NCBI GenBank assembly: GCA_001898145.1
Contig: MKSR01000047.1
Coordinates: 248,001-312,000 of the forward strand
Direction of reading: 5' to 3'
Origin: Dyadobacter sp. 50-39
Lineage (GTDB): Bacteria; Bacteroidota; Bacteroidia; Cytophagales; Spirosomataceae
DNA: 64,000 nucleotides
Position 1 is the stretch's first letter. Each line of letters starts with the position of its first letter. Below the pieces are notes generated by a model. It was not told the origin of the DNA and searched no databases. It saw nothing but the letters and a program-made list of their open reading frames with translations. The position numbers and the translations under genes were made by a program. Shown piece after piece: positions 51,486 through 61,996 of this stretch.

Positions 51486-52397
51486 ATGTTAAGTTTTAAA
51501 TTACTTCGTTCGGCTGTCCTGTTCCTTTCGTTATCCGTTTCGCTGAGTTCCTGCTTTTCGCGCTACATTATTTCGGCCAAGGAAGTACGCAGGCACTACG
51601 CGGATAAGAAAGTCAAGCCGAAGGAAATATTCATCAAGAACGACACACTTTCACTCTCGTTGGCCAGCATCGGACCCGATACGCTGCCGATGCTGCTGCT
51701 TATTCATGGCGCCCCCGGCTCGCTTTGGGGATACATGAACCTGATGGACGACGAAGACCTGCAAAAGCATTTTCACATCGTTTCAGTGGACAGGGTGGGT
51801 TATGGCAAGTCCCGGCTCAAAAAACGCAGGTATGTCACTTCCATTGAGACTCAGGCCAACGCGCTTCTTCCCGTATTCGCGCTCAACAAGAGTGACCAGA
51901 AGGTCATTGTGCTGGGCCGGTCGTACGGTGCACCTATCGCCGCCAGGTTAACGGCGATGGCGCCCGATCAGGTGAAGGAGCTTATCATGGTGTCGCCGGT
52001 TATAGATCCGGAAACCGAGCGGTTCTTTTGGTTTTCCAAATGGGGAAGGATGAGTTTTGTGCAGCTTTTTCTACCCAGGGCATTCAATGCCGCCACGGCC
52101 GAGAAATACAGTCACGCTGAGGAGCTGCGCAAAATGTTGCCCGTTTGGGAGAAGTTAAACGTGCCTACCACTGTGATTCAGGGAGGCAACGACTGGATCG
52201 CTGACCCTACCAACATCGATTTTGCCAAGAAACACATTAAGAGCAAGAGGGCGCAGTATATTTTCCTTTATAACGCCGGACATATGATCACCTTTTCACA
52301 TGCCAACATGATCAAGGAAATGCTGCTCAAAAGCAGGCTTTTCCAGGAGAAGATCACAGCATTGGAGCCGCGAAACGTGCATATGGCCAGCGAATAG
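51486..52397 (+). CDS. Alpha/beta hydrolase, probable lipoprotein
   Basis: The protein has 303 residues. A lipoprotein signal is visible (LFLSLSVSLSSC), with Cys near residue 20. The hydrolase core has the oxyanion loop LLIHGAPGS, the nucleophile elbow VLGRSYGAP (GxSxG), an Asp in VIQGGNDWIADP and the His in NAGHMITFSH. It probably works at the membrane face of the periplasm. The substrate is unknown; ester or lactone hydrolysis is the default expectation for this fold. A strong terminator follows. Confidence 0.88.
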   Translation: MLSFKLLRSAVLFLSLSVSLSSCFSRYIISAKEVRRHYADKKVKPKEIFIKNDTLSLSLASIGPDTLPMLLLIHGAPGSLWGYMNLMDDEDLQKHFHIVSVDRVGYGKSRLKKRRYVTSIETQANALLPVFALNKSDQKVIVLGRSYGAPIAARLTAMAPDQVKELIMVSPVIDPETERFFWFSKWGRMSFVQLFLPRAFNAATAEKYSHAEELRKMLPVWEKLNVPTTVIQGGNDWIADPTNIDFAKKHIKSKRAQYIFLYNAGHMITFSHANMIKEMLLKSRLFQEKITALEPRNVHMASE

Positions 52398-52422
52398 CCC
52401 GCACTAGCCGCCATCTACGGAG

Positions 52423-52452
52423 AAAGCGGCAGCTCATTGGAGCTGCCGCTTT
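52423..52452 (+). terminator. Intrinsic terminator after the alpha/beta hydrolase gene
   Basis: A perfect 13-bp stem AAAGCGGCAGCTC/GAGCTGCCGCTTT with an ATTG loop, followed by TTCTATTAATAATT. Confidence 0.88.
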
Positions 52453-52556
52453 TCTATTAATAATTAACCTATGGTAATACGTGAAATGGTATTTCACCTA
52501 AAACAACTATATCCATATGACGACATTCGTGCCCGGTACCATTACAGGGCAGGTTA

Positions 52557-53663
52557 TTATCTCAGTACTTTTTGTGTCACCGAATCTTTTGCATTGCTCG
52601 CGCGGATGATATACATACCGCGGGCGAGGTTATGCATGTCAAATTCTTCCTGAAATGCAATCTCCGGCGTCTTGCTTGCGATCTCTTTCAGAACACGGCC
52701 TTTCATATCAATCAGCTGCAACCGGATGATCGCCCGCTGTTTGCTATATGCTTTTACCGTAACAAAGCTTTCTGTCGGCACCGGATATGCCTGTATCGCC
52801 ATCGAGACTTCAGAAGACGTAACTGCCGGGGTAGAGGTGATCAAGCCACCATATTCCGCCGACTCGTAAGGCGGTACATCTACTTTTTCACCTGGTTTGT
52901 CAATTACCGTGACAAGGCCTTCGCGGTAGCTTTCCGATATCCGCACGCCATTGCGCCATTCCGATACAGTCATTGCATAGAGGTAGTTGCCGACCGTTTC
53001 CGGCGCAGTCCACACAAGCTTTTTCTGTACCGCATCGACTTTGAATGTACCGGTGGCACTGATTTCATTCGGAAACAAATAGCCATGGTCCAGCATTCGC
53101 ACCCCGCATGTTCCAGGTGAAGGTTTGCTCAACCTGGCCACTTTCACAGTAATGCTGTCATTATCGGTAACAGTGGGCTTGACATCAATGGAAAAGACCT
53201 GGCGAACCCCGGCCTCAAATGACAGGTAAGGCATCACCGGAGTAGAATTTTGCTGCTGGGTATCGATCACCGTCCAGATGAATTGTATCGTGCCAGATGC
53301 ATTCGGCAGGTTCACCACGTTGTCACTACGCTGGTCATCGGCATAGGAAATCTGATAAATTCCTGAACTCGGATAGGTATAGCCCGCCTCATACTCGGTT
53401 ACGACCACGTTTCCGGGCAAGGTAGCAGGGCCAACGGATACGCGTGGCACACTGATAACGTTGCCGTCACCCATACATACGTTAATGGTATTCTTAAACT
53501 CGCCCGTGCCTCCAAGTCCCTGATCGACATACAGGCGGACCCTGATCTTATAACCTTGCCCGGAAATATGGGTTGCTATAATTTCACCGCCTTTCAGATG
53601 CGTGGCCTCGGCAAACGGAGCCGTAAGCAGGAGCAATAGGAGAATGCTGTAGACTGATTTCAT
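52557..53663 (-). CDS. Secreted protein with T9SS type A sorting domain
   Basis: I chose the ATG at 53663 (MKSVYSILLLLLLTAPFAEA), which begins a clear signal peptide; an upstream ATG at 53744 would put 27 residues before it. The protein has 368 residues. After HLKGGEIIATHISGQGYKIRVRLYVD come Ig/PKD-like strands. The last 80 residues are a Por secretion-type C-terminal sorting domain: MAIQAYPVPTESFVTVKAY, QLIDMKGRVLKEI, FDMHNLARGMYIIRA, ending VTQKVLR. This directs the protein through the type IX system to the outer surface. The HLKGGEI start and Asp/Gly-rich repeats are common in gliding bacteria. Function unknown. A -7 element (TAGTTTTG, 53697-53690 on the minus strand) lies 27 bases upstream. 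Confidence 0.88.
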   Translation of the reverse strand: MKSVYSILLLLLLTAPFAEATHLKGGEIIATHISGQGYKIRVRLYVDQGLGGTGEFKNTINVCMGDGNVISVPRVSVGPATLPGNVVVTEYEAGYTYPSSGIYQISYADDQRSDNVVNLPNASGTIQFIWTVIDTQQQNSTPVMPYLSFEAGVRQVFSIDVKPTVTDNDSITVKVARLSKPSPGTCGVRMLDHGYLFPNEISATGTFKVDAVQKKLVWTAPETVGNYLYAMTVSEWRNGVRISESYREGLVTVIDKPGEKVDVPPYESAEYGGLITSTPAVTSSEVSMAIQAYPVPTESFVTVKAYSKQRAIIRLQLIDMKGRVLKEIASKTPEIAFQEEFDMHNLARGMYIIRASNAKDSVTQKVLR

Positions 53664-53752
53664 ATAGAGGAATAGAAGCCGTAAGGTTACAAAACTATAT
53701 GTACAGAACGCCCGAAGCACGGGATTTTGTATGGTCTTTTTCAAACAAACTG

Positions 53753-54844
53753 CTAGTCTTTGTAAATCAATATTTCACGTTTGCCATCGGCTTTGATATA
53801 GCCTCGGTACATGCCTTCACTATTAAATGGCATCGCCACATTTCCATTCCGGTCAATGGCTATCACCCCTCCTTCGCCTCCTTTTTCTACCAACTTTTTC
53901 ATCACTACTTCGTTGGCAGCATCAGCGAGTGACAGCCCTTTGTATTCCATCAAGGCGGAAATGTCATGCGCCACCACTGAGCGGATGAAGTATTCCCCGT
54001 GCCCGGTTGCCGATACGGCGCAGGTTGCATTGTTGGCGTAAGTCCCGGCGCCGATAATGGGCGCGTCACCGATGCGGCCGTAACGTTTATTAGTCATCCC
54101 GCCGGTAGATGTACCCGCGGCAAGATTACCATATTTATCCAGTGCAACGCAGCCCACCGTTCCGAACTTCTTGCCTTCTGTAAAAATCAGATCTTCCACA
54201 GAATGGTGCCCTGTCTTGGGCCCGTTTTTTATCTTCCGTTGATCCACACCGCCCTTGCCTCCGCTCTCCTTTGTACCATTGTGATCCAGCTCTGTTTTCT
54301 CTTGCTCTTTGGCACGTTCCAATGCCTTGTACCGGGCTTCTGTATAGAAATAGGACGGGTCCACTATTTCCAATCCCTTCTCCCGCGCAAACTGCTCGGC
54401 ACCCTTGCCAGCCATCATCACGTGTACCGACTGGTCCATGACTGCGATAGCTGCGGAAATGGGGTTTTTGATGGTTGTTACACCGGCGACTGCGCCTGCT
54501 TTCTGTGTTCTTCCATCCATGATCGCCGCATCCAATTCATTCTTTCCCTCGTTTGTAAAAACCGCACCTTTGCCCGCGTTGAAAAGAGGAGAATCTTCCA
54601 TCACGTGAATCGCAGCTTCGACTGCCTGCACGCTGGTTCCACCCTTTTTCAGTACTTCATAACCCTTTTCCAAAGCGATATTCATTGTCTGGCGGTACGC
54701 ATTCTCTCGTTCGGGACTCATGTTGGCCCGGTTGATTGTGCCTGCGCCGCCGTGTATGACCAGCGTAAGTTTATCTGAAAAATCCTGTGCAGATAAGGAA
54801 ACGCAATACAGGGTGGCAAGCAGGGTAATCGAAAGTCTTTTCAT
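53753..54844 (-). CDS. Isoaspartyl peptidase/L-asparaginase (Ntn hydrolase)
   Basis: The ATG at 54844 (MKRLSITLLATLYCVSLSAQ) gives a signal peptide and 363 residues, so the enzyme is exported. Ntn family features: VIHGGAGTI at the mature start, a long alpha subunit, and the self-cleavage site at GTVGCVALD, where the Thr becomes the nucleophile. GTSTGGMTNKRYGRIGDAPIIGAGTYA forms the substrate site. It removes isoaspartyl or asparaginyl residues from peptides. A 5' element (TAGATTTG, 54876-54869 on the minus strand) is a likely -7 site. The next gene leftwards, the T9SS cargo, is close enough for a shared transcript. Confidence 0.93.
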   Translation of the reverse strand: MKRLSITLLATLYCVSLSAQDFSDKLTLVIHGGAGTINRANMSPERENAYRQTMNIALEKGYEVLKKGGTSVQAVEAAIHVMEDSPLFNAGKGAVFTNEGKNELDAAIMDGRTQKAGAVAGVTTIKNPISAAIAVMDQSVHVMMAGKGAEQFAREKGLEIVDPSYFYTEARYKALERAKEQEKTELDHNGTKESGGKGGVDQRKIKNGPKTGHHSVEDLIFTEGKKFGTVGCVALDKYGNLAAGTSTGGMTNKRYGRIGDAPIIGAGTYANNATCAVSATGHGEYFIRSVVAHDISALMEYKGLSLADAANEVVMKKLVEKGGEGGVIAIDRNGNVAMPFNSEGMYRGYIKADGKREILIYKD

Positions 54845-55014
54845 GAGCAGTAATTTGAGTGATGTAGTCAAATCTAGCAACTAAAACCTAATATCGCTAT
54901 TCTGCTGACGGCCAGCTCAGTCATACATATAGCGTTTTTAGGACAGTAGAGGCCATTCCGGCTTTACTTTTGATAGTTTCAATCAAAATCTATTTTACAA
55001 AACCGAAAACTCTA

Positions 55015-56889
55015 ATGAAGAAAATAGTGCTGAGCCTGGGAGTAATTCTGGGCAGCCTGTATGGCCCTGCCGATGCGCAACGGACCGGTGAAGAAAAATC
55101 TGAATGGAAGTATGTACAAGGCAAGATTGTAACGCCATGGGCGGAAAAAGTACTGGCACAAACCCCGCTGCCTGAGTACCCACGTCCGCAAATGGTTCGG
55201 GCCAACTGGCAGAACCTCAATGGCCTTTGGAATTATGCCATCGTTCCCCAAAGCGCGGGCGATGTAAAGCCTTCGGCGTTCGATGGCAAAATATTGGTTC
55301 CTTTCGCAGTCGAATCTGCATTGTCCGGCGTAGGCAAAACGGTGGGCAAAGACAGTGTGCTTTGGTACCAGCGCTTGATCGATTTTACGCCCAAATTGAA
55401 AGACCAGCGTTTGCTGCTGCATTTCGGTGCTGTGGACTGGAAGGCCGAAGTGTTTGTCAACGGCAAGCCGGCTGGAAGCCATCAGGGAGGCTACGACCCA
55501 TTTTCTTTTGACATCACGGACCTGCTCGTAAAGAAAAAGCAGCAGGAAATCGTAGTGAAAGTGTGGGATCCCAGCAGTGACGGGCCCCAGCCGCGTGGTA
55601 AGCAGATCAAGAATCCCCATGGGATCTGGTACACGCCGGTAACAGGCATCTGGCAGACGGTTTGGCTCGAAACTGTGTCTGCTGCCCATATCGCCCGCGT
55701 TAGCCCATTGGCTGATATTGACAAACAAACACTTACTGTAAATGCCGAAGTATCCGGCGCGGGCGCGACGGATAAGGTGAAAATTACCATATGGGACGGC
55801 GTGAACAAAGTTGCCGACCAGGAGGTAGGCGCTAATCAGCCTGCTACGCTGAGTATTGGCGATATGAAGCTATGGTCACCGGATTCACCTAATCTTTACA
55901 ACCTGACTTTGGCTCTTACCCGCAACGGGAAGCTGGTGGACGAAGTGAAAAGCTATGCGGCTATGCGAAAAATTGGGGTTCAGGTGGATGAGAACGGTAT
56001 CCAGCGGATGACGCTGAACAACAAATTCCTGTTTCAGTATGGCCCTCTGGATCAGGGCTGGTGGCCAGACGGCCTCTATACCGCTCCCACCGACGAGGCA
56101 TTGAAGTTTGATATATTGAAAACCAAGGAAATGGGTTTCAATATGATCCGTAAGCACGTGAAAGTAGAACCTGCAAGATGGTACCGCTATTGCGATGAGC
56201 TGGGGATGCTTGTGTGGCAGGACATGCCAAGTGGTGACCTGGGCAACAATTGGGAAATGCGCCCTGGCATTACCGGGAATGAAACAGACAAAAAGCGCAC
56301 ACCTGAATCCGAAAACATTTACAGGACAGAGTGGAAGGCAATCATAGATGCGAACCGTTTCTTCCCCTCTATCGTAGTCTGGGTGCCGTTCAACGAAGCC
56401 TGGGGGCAGTTTAAAACCGCTGAAATCACTGACTGGACTATGAAGTACGATCCTTCGCGCCTGGTGAACAGTGCCAGCGGCGGCAATTTCGAGCCAGTGG
56501 GGCATATTATCGACTTGCACAATTACCCGGCACCGGTAATGCCTCGCCCGGACTTGTTCGGAGAGAAACAGATCATCGTTTTAGGAGAATTCGGAGGATT
56601 GGGTCTACCCGTGGACCAACATGTCTGGCAGCAGAAAGATAACTGGGGTTATCAAAGCTTTAAAAACCAGGAAGAGCTGTATAATCGTTATGAAACATTC
56701 ATCAATCGCTTTGAACCATTGATCAGAAAAGGTTTATCTGCGGCGGTTTACACGCAAACGACCGATGTGGAGGTAGAAACAAATGGTTTGATGACCTACG
56801 ACCGTAAAGTGATCAAATTCCCGGAGCAAAAGTTGAAACAAATCCATACCAAATTATACGATCCGTCATTTGTGAAGTTGAAACCGTAG
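55015..56889 (+). CDS. Glycoside hydrolase family 2 protein, secreted
   Basis: The ATG at 55015 (MKKIVLSLGVILGSLYGPADA) starts a signal peptide; an upstream ATG at 54970 is less likely. The protein has 624 residues. Domains: sugar-binding jelly roll (WQNLNGLWNYAI, DWKAEVFVNGKPAGSHQGGYDPFSFDIT), an Ig-like domain, and the catalytic barrel. The acid/base Glu lies in VWVPFNEAWGQF and the nucleophile Glu in VLGEFGGLGL. It is a beta-galactosidase/beta-glucuronidase-like enzyme of unknown substrate, exported and so likely used on polysaccharides. A -7 element (TACTTTTG, 54965-54972) lies upstream. Confidence 0.93.
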   Translation: MKKIVLSLGVILGSLYGPADAQRTGEEKSEWKYVQGKIVTPWAEKVLAQTPLPEYPRPQMVRANWQNLNGLWNYAIVPQSAGDVKPSAFDGKILVPFAVESALSGVGKTVGKDSVLWYQRLIDFTPKLKDQRLLLHFGAVDWKAEVFVNGKPAGSHQGGYDPFSFDITDLLVKKKQQEIVVKVWDPSSDGPQPRGKQIKNPHGIWYTPVTGIWQTVWLETVSAAHIARVSPLADIDKQTLTVNAEVSGAGATDKVKITIWDGVNKVADQEVGANQPATLSIGDMKLWSPDSPNLYNLTLALTRNGKLVDEVKSYAAMRKIGVQVDENGIQRMTLNNKFLFQYGPLDQGWWPDGLYTAPTDEALKFDILKTKEMGFNMIRKHVKVEPARWYRYCDELGMLVWQDMPSGDLGNNWEMRPGITGNETDKKRTPESENIYRTEWKAIIDANRFFPSIVVWVPFNEAWGQFKTAEITDWTMKYDPSRLVNSASGGNFEPVGHIIDLHNYPAPVMPRPDLFGEKQIIVLGEFGGLGLPVDQHVWQQKDNWGYQSFKNQEELYNRYETFINRFEPLIRKGLSAAVYTQTTDVEVETNGLMTYDRKVIKFPEQKLKQIHTKLYDPSFVKLKP

Positions 56890-56904
56890 ATAAGTAGATT
56901 TGAA

Positions 56905-56940
56905 ATGCAAAAAGCCCGGAGTGATCCGGGCTTTTTGCAT
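56905..56940. terminator. Bidirectional terminator between the GH2 gene and maeB
   Basis: A perfect 16-bp stem ATGCAAAAAGCCCGGA/TCCGGGCTTTTTGCAT with a GTGA loop and a T run. It lies 15 bases after the GH2 stop and 20 bases before the maeB stop. Confidence 0.93.
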
Positions 56941-56960
56941 GTTGGCCGTATGATGACCCA

Positions 56961-59234
56961 CTAGTTACCTTTCATCTGCGCTTCGACCACGGCGATGGCA
57001 ACCATATTCACGATCTCGCGCACTGAGCTACCCAATTGCAACACGTGTACTGGTTTTTTGAGGCCTAGCAGGATCGGCCCGATCGTTTCGAGCTCCGCGG
57101 CTTCTTTGAGCAGGTTGTAAGCAATGTTGCTAGCCGAAAGGTTGGGAAAGATCAAGGTATTTGCTCCACCATCGACCAATTCACTGAATGGGTGATTCTC
57201 CTTCAATAGCGCGGTGTTGAAGGCCAGGTGCGCCTGCATTTCACCTTCTACGATCATCGACGGGTTGCGCTTTTTCAGGATTGCCGTGGCATCCCGCATT
57301 TTCTCGGCGTCGGCACCTTTTGCGCTGCCGTAATTGGCATAGGTTACCAGCGCGATTCTTGGCTGGATGTTGAAACGCTCCACAGCTTTCGCAGTCAGCT
57401 CGGTGATTTCGACAATATCATCTACTGTCGGGTCGAGGTTTACGGTCGTATCCGAGAAAAACAGCGGGCCTTTCGGCGTGAGCAGAATGTACATACCTGC
57501 CACTTTGTTGACGCCGTCCTGCTTACCAATTACTTGCAACGCCGGGCGGATCGTGTCGGGGTAGGTTCTGGTCAGACCCGAAATGAATGCATCCGCCTCA
57601 CCGGTTTCAACCATCATTGAGCCGAAATAGCTCTTGAAATACATCGTGCGCCTCGCTTCAATTGGCGTTAGGCCTTTCCTTTTCCGCTTTTCATAAAGCT
57701 TTGCTGCATACTTTTCAATCATCGCATCACTTTCTGCTGCGCGAGGGTCCAGGATTGACACGTCCGCCAGGTCAAGTTTGCTTTCGTGAATCAGGTGCAG
57801 GATGGTCTCTTTGTTTCCCAGCAATATCGGCGTAGCGATGCCTTCATCACGAACCTGCTGGGCTGCGCGCAGCACCTGGATATTCTCAGCATCTGCAAAA
57901 ACCACCTTTTTGGGCGATAGTTTCGCTTTATTGAGGATTACTCTTGATATCTGCTCGTTTCGGCCAAGCCGGCTGGAAAGTTCCTGTTCGTAAGCATCCC
58001 AGTCGGTAATCACTTTTCGGGCCACCCCGGTGTCGATGGCTGCTTTCGCCACAGCAGGTGCTACCGTGGTGAGCAGGCGAGGGTCCACGGGTTTGGGGAT
58101 AATATAATTTTTGCCGAAAACGATATTGGTCTCGTTATAAGCCAGATTTACAATATCAGGAACCGGTTTGGTGGCCAGGTCAGCTAATGCATGTACGGCT
58201 GCCAGTTTCATCTCTTCATTGATCTCTGTCGCACGCACGTCCAGCGCGCCCCTGAATATGTAGGGGAAACCCAGAACGTTATTGACCTGATTGGGATAAT
58301 CCGAGCGGCCTGTGGCCATGATCACATCTTCGCGCGCCTCTACCGCATCCGGGTAGGGGATCTCAGGATTTGGATTGGCCATCGCAAGCACGATCGGATC
58401 TTTCGCCATGGACTTAACCATTTCCTTTGAAACGATATTGGCTGTCGAAAGGCCCAGGAACAGGTCTGCACCTACCATCGCCTCTTCCAGCGATTCATAA
58501 GCCTTATCGGTCGCGAACTGCTTTTTCATATCGCTCAAATCCGTCCGGCCATTGTGAATGTGGCCTTTGGTATCGAACATCGCAATGTTTTTTGGGCTGG
58601 CGCCCAATGCGAGGTACAGCTTTGTACAGGACACCGCGGACGCACCTGCCCCAGATACGACTACGCGGATGTCTTCGATCTTTTTGTCAACCAGTTTCAA
58701 TGCATTGAGCATCGCCGCGGCACTGATGATGGCCGTTCCGTGCTGATCGTCATGCATGACCGGTATGTTCAGCTCTTTTTTGAGCCGGGCTTCAATTTCA
58801 AAGCATTCGGGCGCCTTGATATCTTCCAGATTGACCCCGCCGAACGTAGGTTCAAGAATTTTGACGGTCCTTACGAATTCGTCGACGTCCTTGGTATTAA
58901 GTTCAATATCGAAGACGTCGATGTCGGCGTATATCTTAAAGAGCAGGCCTTTTCCTTCCATAACGGGTTTGGAGGCTTCGGGTCCGATGTCTCCAAGACC
59001 CAGCACGGCTGTGCCGTTGCTGATCACTGCCACAAGGTTACCTTTGGCGGTGTATTGATATGCGTTTTCTACGTTATCGGCGATTTCCAGACAAGGCTCC
59101 GCCACGCCGGGCGAATAGGCAAGCGAGAGGTCGCGTTGGGTACTCGTTTCTTTGGTAGGGATAACCTGAATTTTTCCTGGCCTGCCCTTCGAATGATAGT
59201 ATAGCGCGTCTTCTTTTCTGATTTTTTTGTTCAT
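56961..59234 (-). CDS. maeB: NADP-dependent malic enzyme with phosphotransacetylase-like domain
   Basis: It converts malate to pyruvate and CO2. The ATG at 59234 ([17 protein letters not shown]) gives 757 residues; an ATG at 59267 is less likely. The malic enzyme half (about 1-430) has [38 protein letters not shown], and the dinucleotide motif [12 protein letters not shown]. The second half (about 440-757) resembles phosphotransacetylase ([31 protein letters not shown]), a fusion known as the MaeB type in which that half is regulatory. It is alone between a terminator and the sugar-transferase gene. Confidence 0.95.
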   Translation of the reverse strand: MNKKIRKEDALYYHSKGRPGKIQVIPTKETSTQRDLSLAYSPGVAEPCLEIADNVENAYQYTAKGNLVAVISNGTAVLGLGDIGPEASKPVMEGKGLLFKIYADIDVFDIELNTKDVDEFVRTVKILEPTFGGVNLEDIKAPECFEIEARLKKELNIPVMHDDQHGTAIISAAAMLNALKLVDKKIEDIRVVVSGAGASAVSCTKLYLALGASPKNIAMFDTKGHIHNGRTDLSDMKKQFATDKAYESLEEAMVGADLFLGLSTANIVSKEMVKSMAKDPIVLAMANPNPEIPYPDAVEAREDVIMATGRSDYPNQVNNVLGFPYIFRGALDVRATEINEEMKLAAVHALADLATKPVPDIVNLAYNETNIVFGKNYIIPKPVDPRLLTTVAPAVAKAAIDTGVARKVITDWDAYEQELSSRLGRNEQISRVILNKAKLSPKKVVFADAENIQVLRAAQQVRDEGIATPILLGNKETILHLIHESKLDLADVSILDPRAAESDAMIEKYAAKLYEKRKRKGLTPIEARRTMYFKSYFGSMMVETGEADAFISGLTRTYPDTIRPALQVIGKQDGVNKVAGMYILLTPKGPLFFSDTTVNLDPTVDDIVEITELTAKAVERFNIQPRIALVTYANYGSAKGADAEKMRDATAILKKRNPSMIVEGEMQAHLAFNTALLKENHPFSELVDGGANTLIFPNLSASNIAYNLLKEAAELETIGPILLGLKKPVHVLQLGSSVREIVNMVAIAVVEAQMKGN

Positions 59235-59348
59235 ACCTAAGTGGACGATGTTTCGTGCAAGGTACAAACATTCGGTTCACCGCCACGAATTCTGCTTGGG
59301 TATTAGCAAGAATTTCCTGGCTGTTTTTTGCCCGGCCGGTGATGTCAA

Positions 59349-60539
59349 TTATTGAAAAGTGGAGAGGTCATCATCCGCCAGCGAGGGGCTCTTGACTAAT
59401 TTTTTCCGCTCTTTGACAGTAACGATGCGTTTTTTGAGAAAATAGGCAAACACCATGTACAATCCGAACATGGCAATGTAAATGTACAGCGAGGCCGTGT
59501 TGGTAATGTTACCATGGAAGGTGAAAAACAACGCCGTGTTGACAATCGTCACCATCCAAAGCGTGAATGATGCCCAGAAGTGGTTCAGGCCGTTGTCGAT
59601 CAGGATGTGATGCATGTGGTTACGGTCGGCAACGAATGGCGAGCCACCTTTGAAAATACGAACTATGAATACCCGCAGCGTATCGAAGATCGGGACGATC
59701 AGCAGTACCATCACGATAATGGGTGCATTGAAATAGGCATTCGGATCGTGCAGGTAGCCTACGTTGAGCGAGAGGAATTCAACGGCAAAGATTGACAGCA
59801 GGTATCCAACGATCAGAGAACCGGTATCACCCATGAAAATCTTGCTGGTCTTTGAGAAATTGAAGCGCAGAAAACCAAGCAGCGAACCCGACATCGCAAA
59901 TGCAAGGCAGCCGAACGAGAAGTGGTCATTGGCAATAAACCAGATACCGAAGCCGAGGCCGGCAATTAGGCTGATACCACCCGCAAGACCATCAATACCG
60001 TCGATCAGGTTAATAGCATTAATAATAGCGATAAATATGAAAACGGTCAGTGGAATGCTGATGAAGTCTGAGACGCCGTGGATGCCGAAAATTCCATAGA
60101 AGTTGTCAACTTTAAAGTTACCCATTGCGACGAGAATCAATGAGGCAAAAATCTGGATGATGAGCTTTTTAGTCGGGTCTACCGCGAGAATATCATCTTT
60201 GATTCCCAGAAAAAACAGGATAATCACCCCGGTCATCGCCAGACTGATCAAATTAGAATCAAGGATATTTTCCGAGTGAGGCCACAGGAAGTAGGCAATC
60301 AGTGTGGCCGCAAAAATGGCAATACCGCCCAGTGTAGGCGTTTCTGTTTCGTGTGAGCTTCGGAAACCCGGTTTTGCAGTCAGATGCAGCAGGTTCGAGA
60401 GGTTAATGATGATGGGTATGGAAATGATCGAAAGGAAACAGCCTATCAAAAACGAAAGAAGGCATTGGTAAATGTCGTGATGGACAAGCGTATTAACGTT
60501 TCCTTCGGTCAGTATTTGCAGAGGTAGTTGTAGTTCCAT
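59349..60539 (-). CDS. WecA/MraY-family undecaprenyl-phosphate sugar-1-phosphate transferase
   Basis: This integral membrane enzyme (396 residues, about ten to eleven helices) puts a sugar-1-phosphate on the lipid carrier and starts a surface polysaccharide. Family motifs: KPGFRSSHETETPTLGGIAIF, the Asp-rich LGIKDDILAVDPTKK, NLIDGIDGLAGG, FMGDTGSLIVGY and the cytoplasmic loop FKGGSPFVADRNHMHHIL, where HMHH is the WecA-type His motif. It lies downstream of the glycosyltransferase cluster with a 150-base gap and likely serves the same polysaccharide. Confidence 0.92.
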   Translation of the reverse strand: MELQLPLQILTEGNVNTLVHHDIYQCLLSFLIGCFLSIISIPIIINLSNLLHLTAKPGFRSSHETETPTLGGIAIFAATLIAYFLWPHSENILDSNLISLAMTGVIILFFLGIKDDILAVDPTKKLIIQIFASLILVAMGNFKVDNFYGIFGIHGVSDFISIPLTVFIFIAIINAINLIDGIDGLAGGISLIAGLGFGIWFIANDHFSFGCLAFAMSGSLLGFLRFNFSKTSKIFMGDTGSLIVGYLLSIFAVEFLSLNVGYLHDPNAYFNAPIIVMVLLIVPIFDTLRVFIVRIFKGGSPFVADRNHMHHILIDNGLNHFWASFTLWMVTIVNTALFFTFHGNITNTASLYIYIAMFGLYMVFAYFLKKRIVTVKERKKLVKSPSLADDDLSTFQ

Positions 60540-60689
60540 GAGCTTGTCAAGATTAGGAAGTGCGTTGAATAGCGGACCCGAAAATCCAAATCAAATGTCG
60601 AAATATAATCTAATAATTGTAATATGCAAATCGCTGATTATCAAAATATTTACTATCTGGTTTACGATACTTGAGTTAACTTTTGCGAC

Positions 60690-61433
60690 TTAAATAAATT
60701 GTAAAATTTTTCTGAACGGTTTAAGCCACAAGGTATAAAACCGTGGTCGAAGGTTGTTGATTTTCCAGGCCATCCTATCGTTGCGGTTAGCAGCAATTCT
60801 ATTTTTGAACGTACTGTTGCTAACGCCACCGGCCCGCATTTTCACAAGCACCTTCGGCAGGTACGCCAGCCTTATCTTCTCACGATGTATAAATCGCAGC
60901 ATCAGTTCATAATCCGCTGCGCTTCCAAGATCAAGACGAAAGTGGCCATATGCTTCGTAAACCTTCTTTTTGACAAAAAAAGTAGGGTGCGGCGGCATCC
61001 AGCCGTTCAAGAATGCCCCTACCTTGTATGCCCCAGAGACCCATTTTCTGCGTACGAGCGTTGCATCGCTCGCATCTATATATTCCAGATCTCCGTAGGA
61101 AGCATCTACGTCTGCGGCGCTTAACAAAGAAGCCACCTCGCTGATTACCGACGGATATGCATAAAAATCATCTGCATTCAAGATCCCAACCACATCACCG
61201 GTTGCCAATTGTATGCCTTTGTTCATCGCATCGTAAATACCGGCATCTGGTTCGCTGAGAAAGCGAGCTATTTTATCACCATACGATCTTACGATTTCCT
61301 GGGTTCCATCCTTCGAATTCCCATCCACCACAATGTATTCCACATTCGGGTAATCCTGTGCAAGGACCGAATCGATGCAGTGCGCGATAGTGGCCGCTCC
61401 GTTGTATACAACAGTGAGTATGCTTACTTTCAA
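60690..61433 (-). CDS. Family 2 glycosyltransferase
   Basis: The protein has 247 residues. The GT-A fold starts SILTVVYNGAATIAHCIDSVL; VDGNSKDGTQEIV and the metal-binding ILNADDFYAYP (DxD-like) follow. The C-terminal part (MPPHPTFFVKKKVYEAYG, GSAADYELMLRFI) matches the WcaE-like polysaccharide group. Its start codon overlaps the stop of the acetyltransferase gene by four bases. It is the last member of the tightly linked leftward run. The sugar it adds is unknown. Confidence 0.92.
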   Translation of the reverse strand: MKVSILTVVYNGAATIAHCIDSVLAQDYPNVEYIVVDGNSKDGTQEIVRSYGDKIARFLSEPDAGIYDAMNKGIQLATGDVVGILNADDFYAYPSVISEVASLLSAADVDASYGDLEYIDASDATLVRRKWVSGAYKVGAFLNGWMPPHPTFFVKKKVYEAYGHFRLDLGSAADYELMLRFIHREKIRLAYLPKVLVKMRAGGVSNSTFKNRIAANRNDRMAWKINNLRPRFYTLWLKPFRKILQFI

Positions 61434-61996
61434 TTGGTTATAGTTCTTGTTTTGATGTATTTCGCCGGATTTCCCTGATAAATGCCATATGCGTCCAGGT
61501 GACTGGTTGCGACCGAACCGACCGTCAGCAGCGCGTGCGAGCCTACATTAACACCCGGGCAAACTGTTGCCTGGGCACCTATCCAGGAACCTGGTCCAAG
61601 AGTTATAGGCTTCACAATTAGGTCGAAAGCACTTTTTCGGTAATTATGATTCCCGGTCAGCAGCATAGCGCCCTGCGAGAGGCAAGCGTTTGATTCAATA
61701 GTCACCAATGTGAGGTTGTCGATCCACACATTCTCACCAATCCATACGTGGTCGCCTATTTGCAGGAACCAGGGATACTTTACATTAACCATGGGTTTAA
61801 TAACCACCCCTTCGCCGATCTTCGCTCCAAACAACCGGAGCAGCATCACCTTCAATGCCGAAGGGTAAGGTATGTGCGTGTGAATGAACAGCCGGTTGAG
61901 CAAATACCAGATGATCAGCTTGGGATAGCTGCCCGGTTTATACCAATCGTTGTTATAGGCGGACAGATTGGTTTGGGTTTCTGAGGTCTTTTCCAT
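61430..61996 (-). CDS. WcaF-like polysaccharide acetyltransferase
   Basis: The protein has 188 residues: a short N-terminal part (LSAYNNDWYKPGSYPKLIIWYLLNR) followed by a left-handed beta helix with hexapeptide repeats (IGEGVVIKPMVNVKYPWFLQIGDHVWIGENVWIDNL) and the CATx loop SQGAMLLTGNHNYRKSAF. The catalytic His lies in GNHNY. It is the colanic acid-type O-acetyltransferase group. It overlaps the upstream GT2 gene by 44 bases and the downstream GT2 gene by four, so all three are coupled. Confidence 0.9.
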   Translation of the reverse strand: MEKTSETQTNLSAYNNDWYKPGSYPKLIIWYLLNRLFIHTHIPYPSALKVMLLRLFGAKIGEGVVIKPMVNVKYPWFLQIGDHVWIGENVWIDNLTLVTIESNACLSQGAMLLTGNHNYRKSAFDLIVKPITLGPGSWIGAQATVCPGVNVGSHALLTVGSVATSHLDAYGIYQGNPAKYIKTRTITN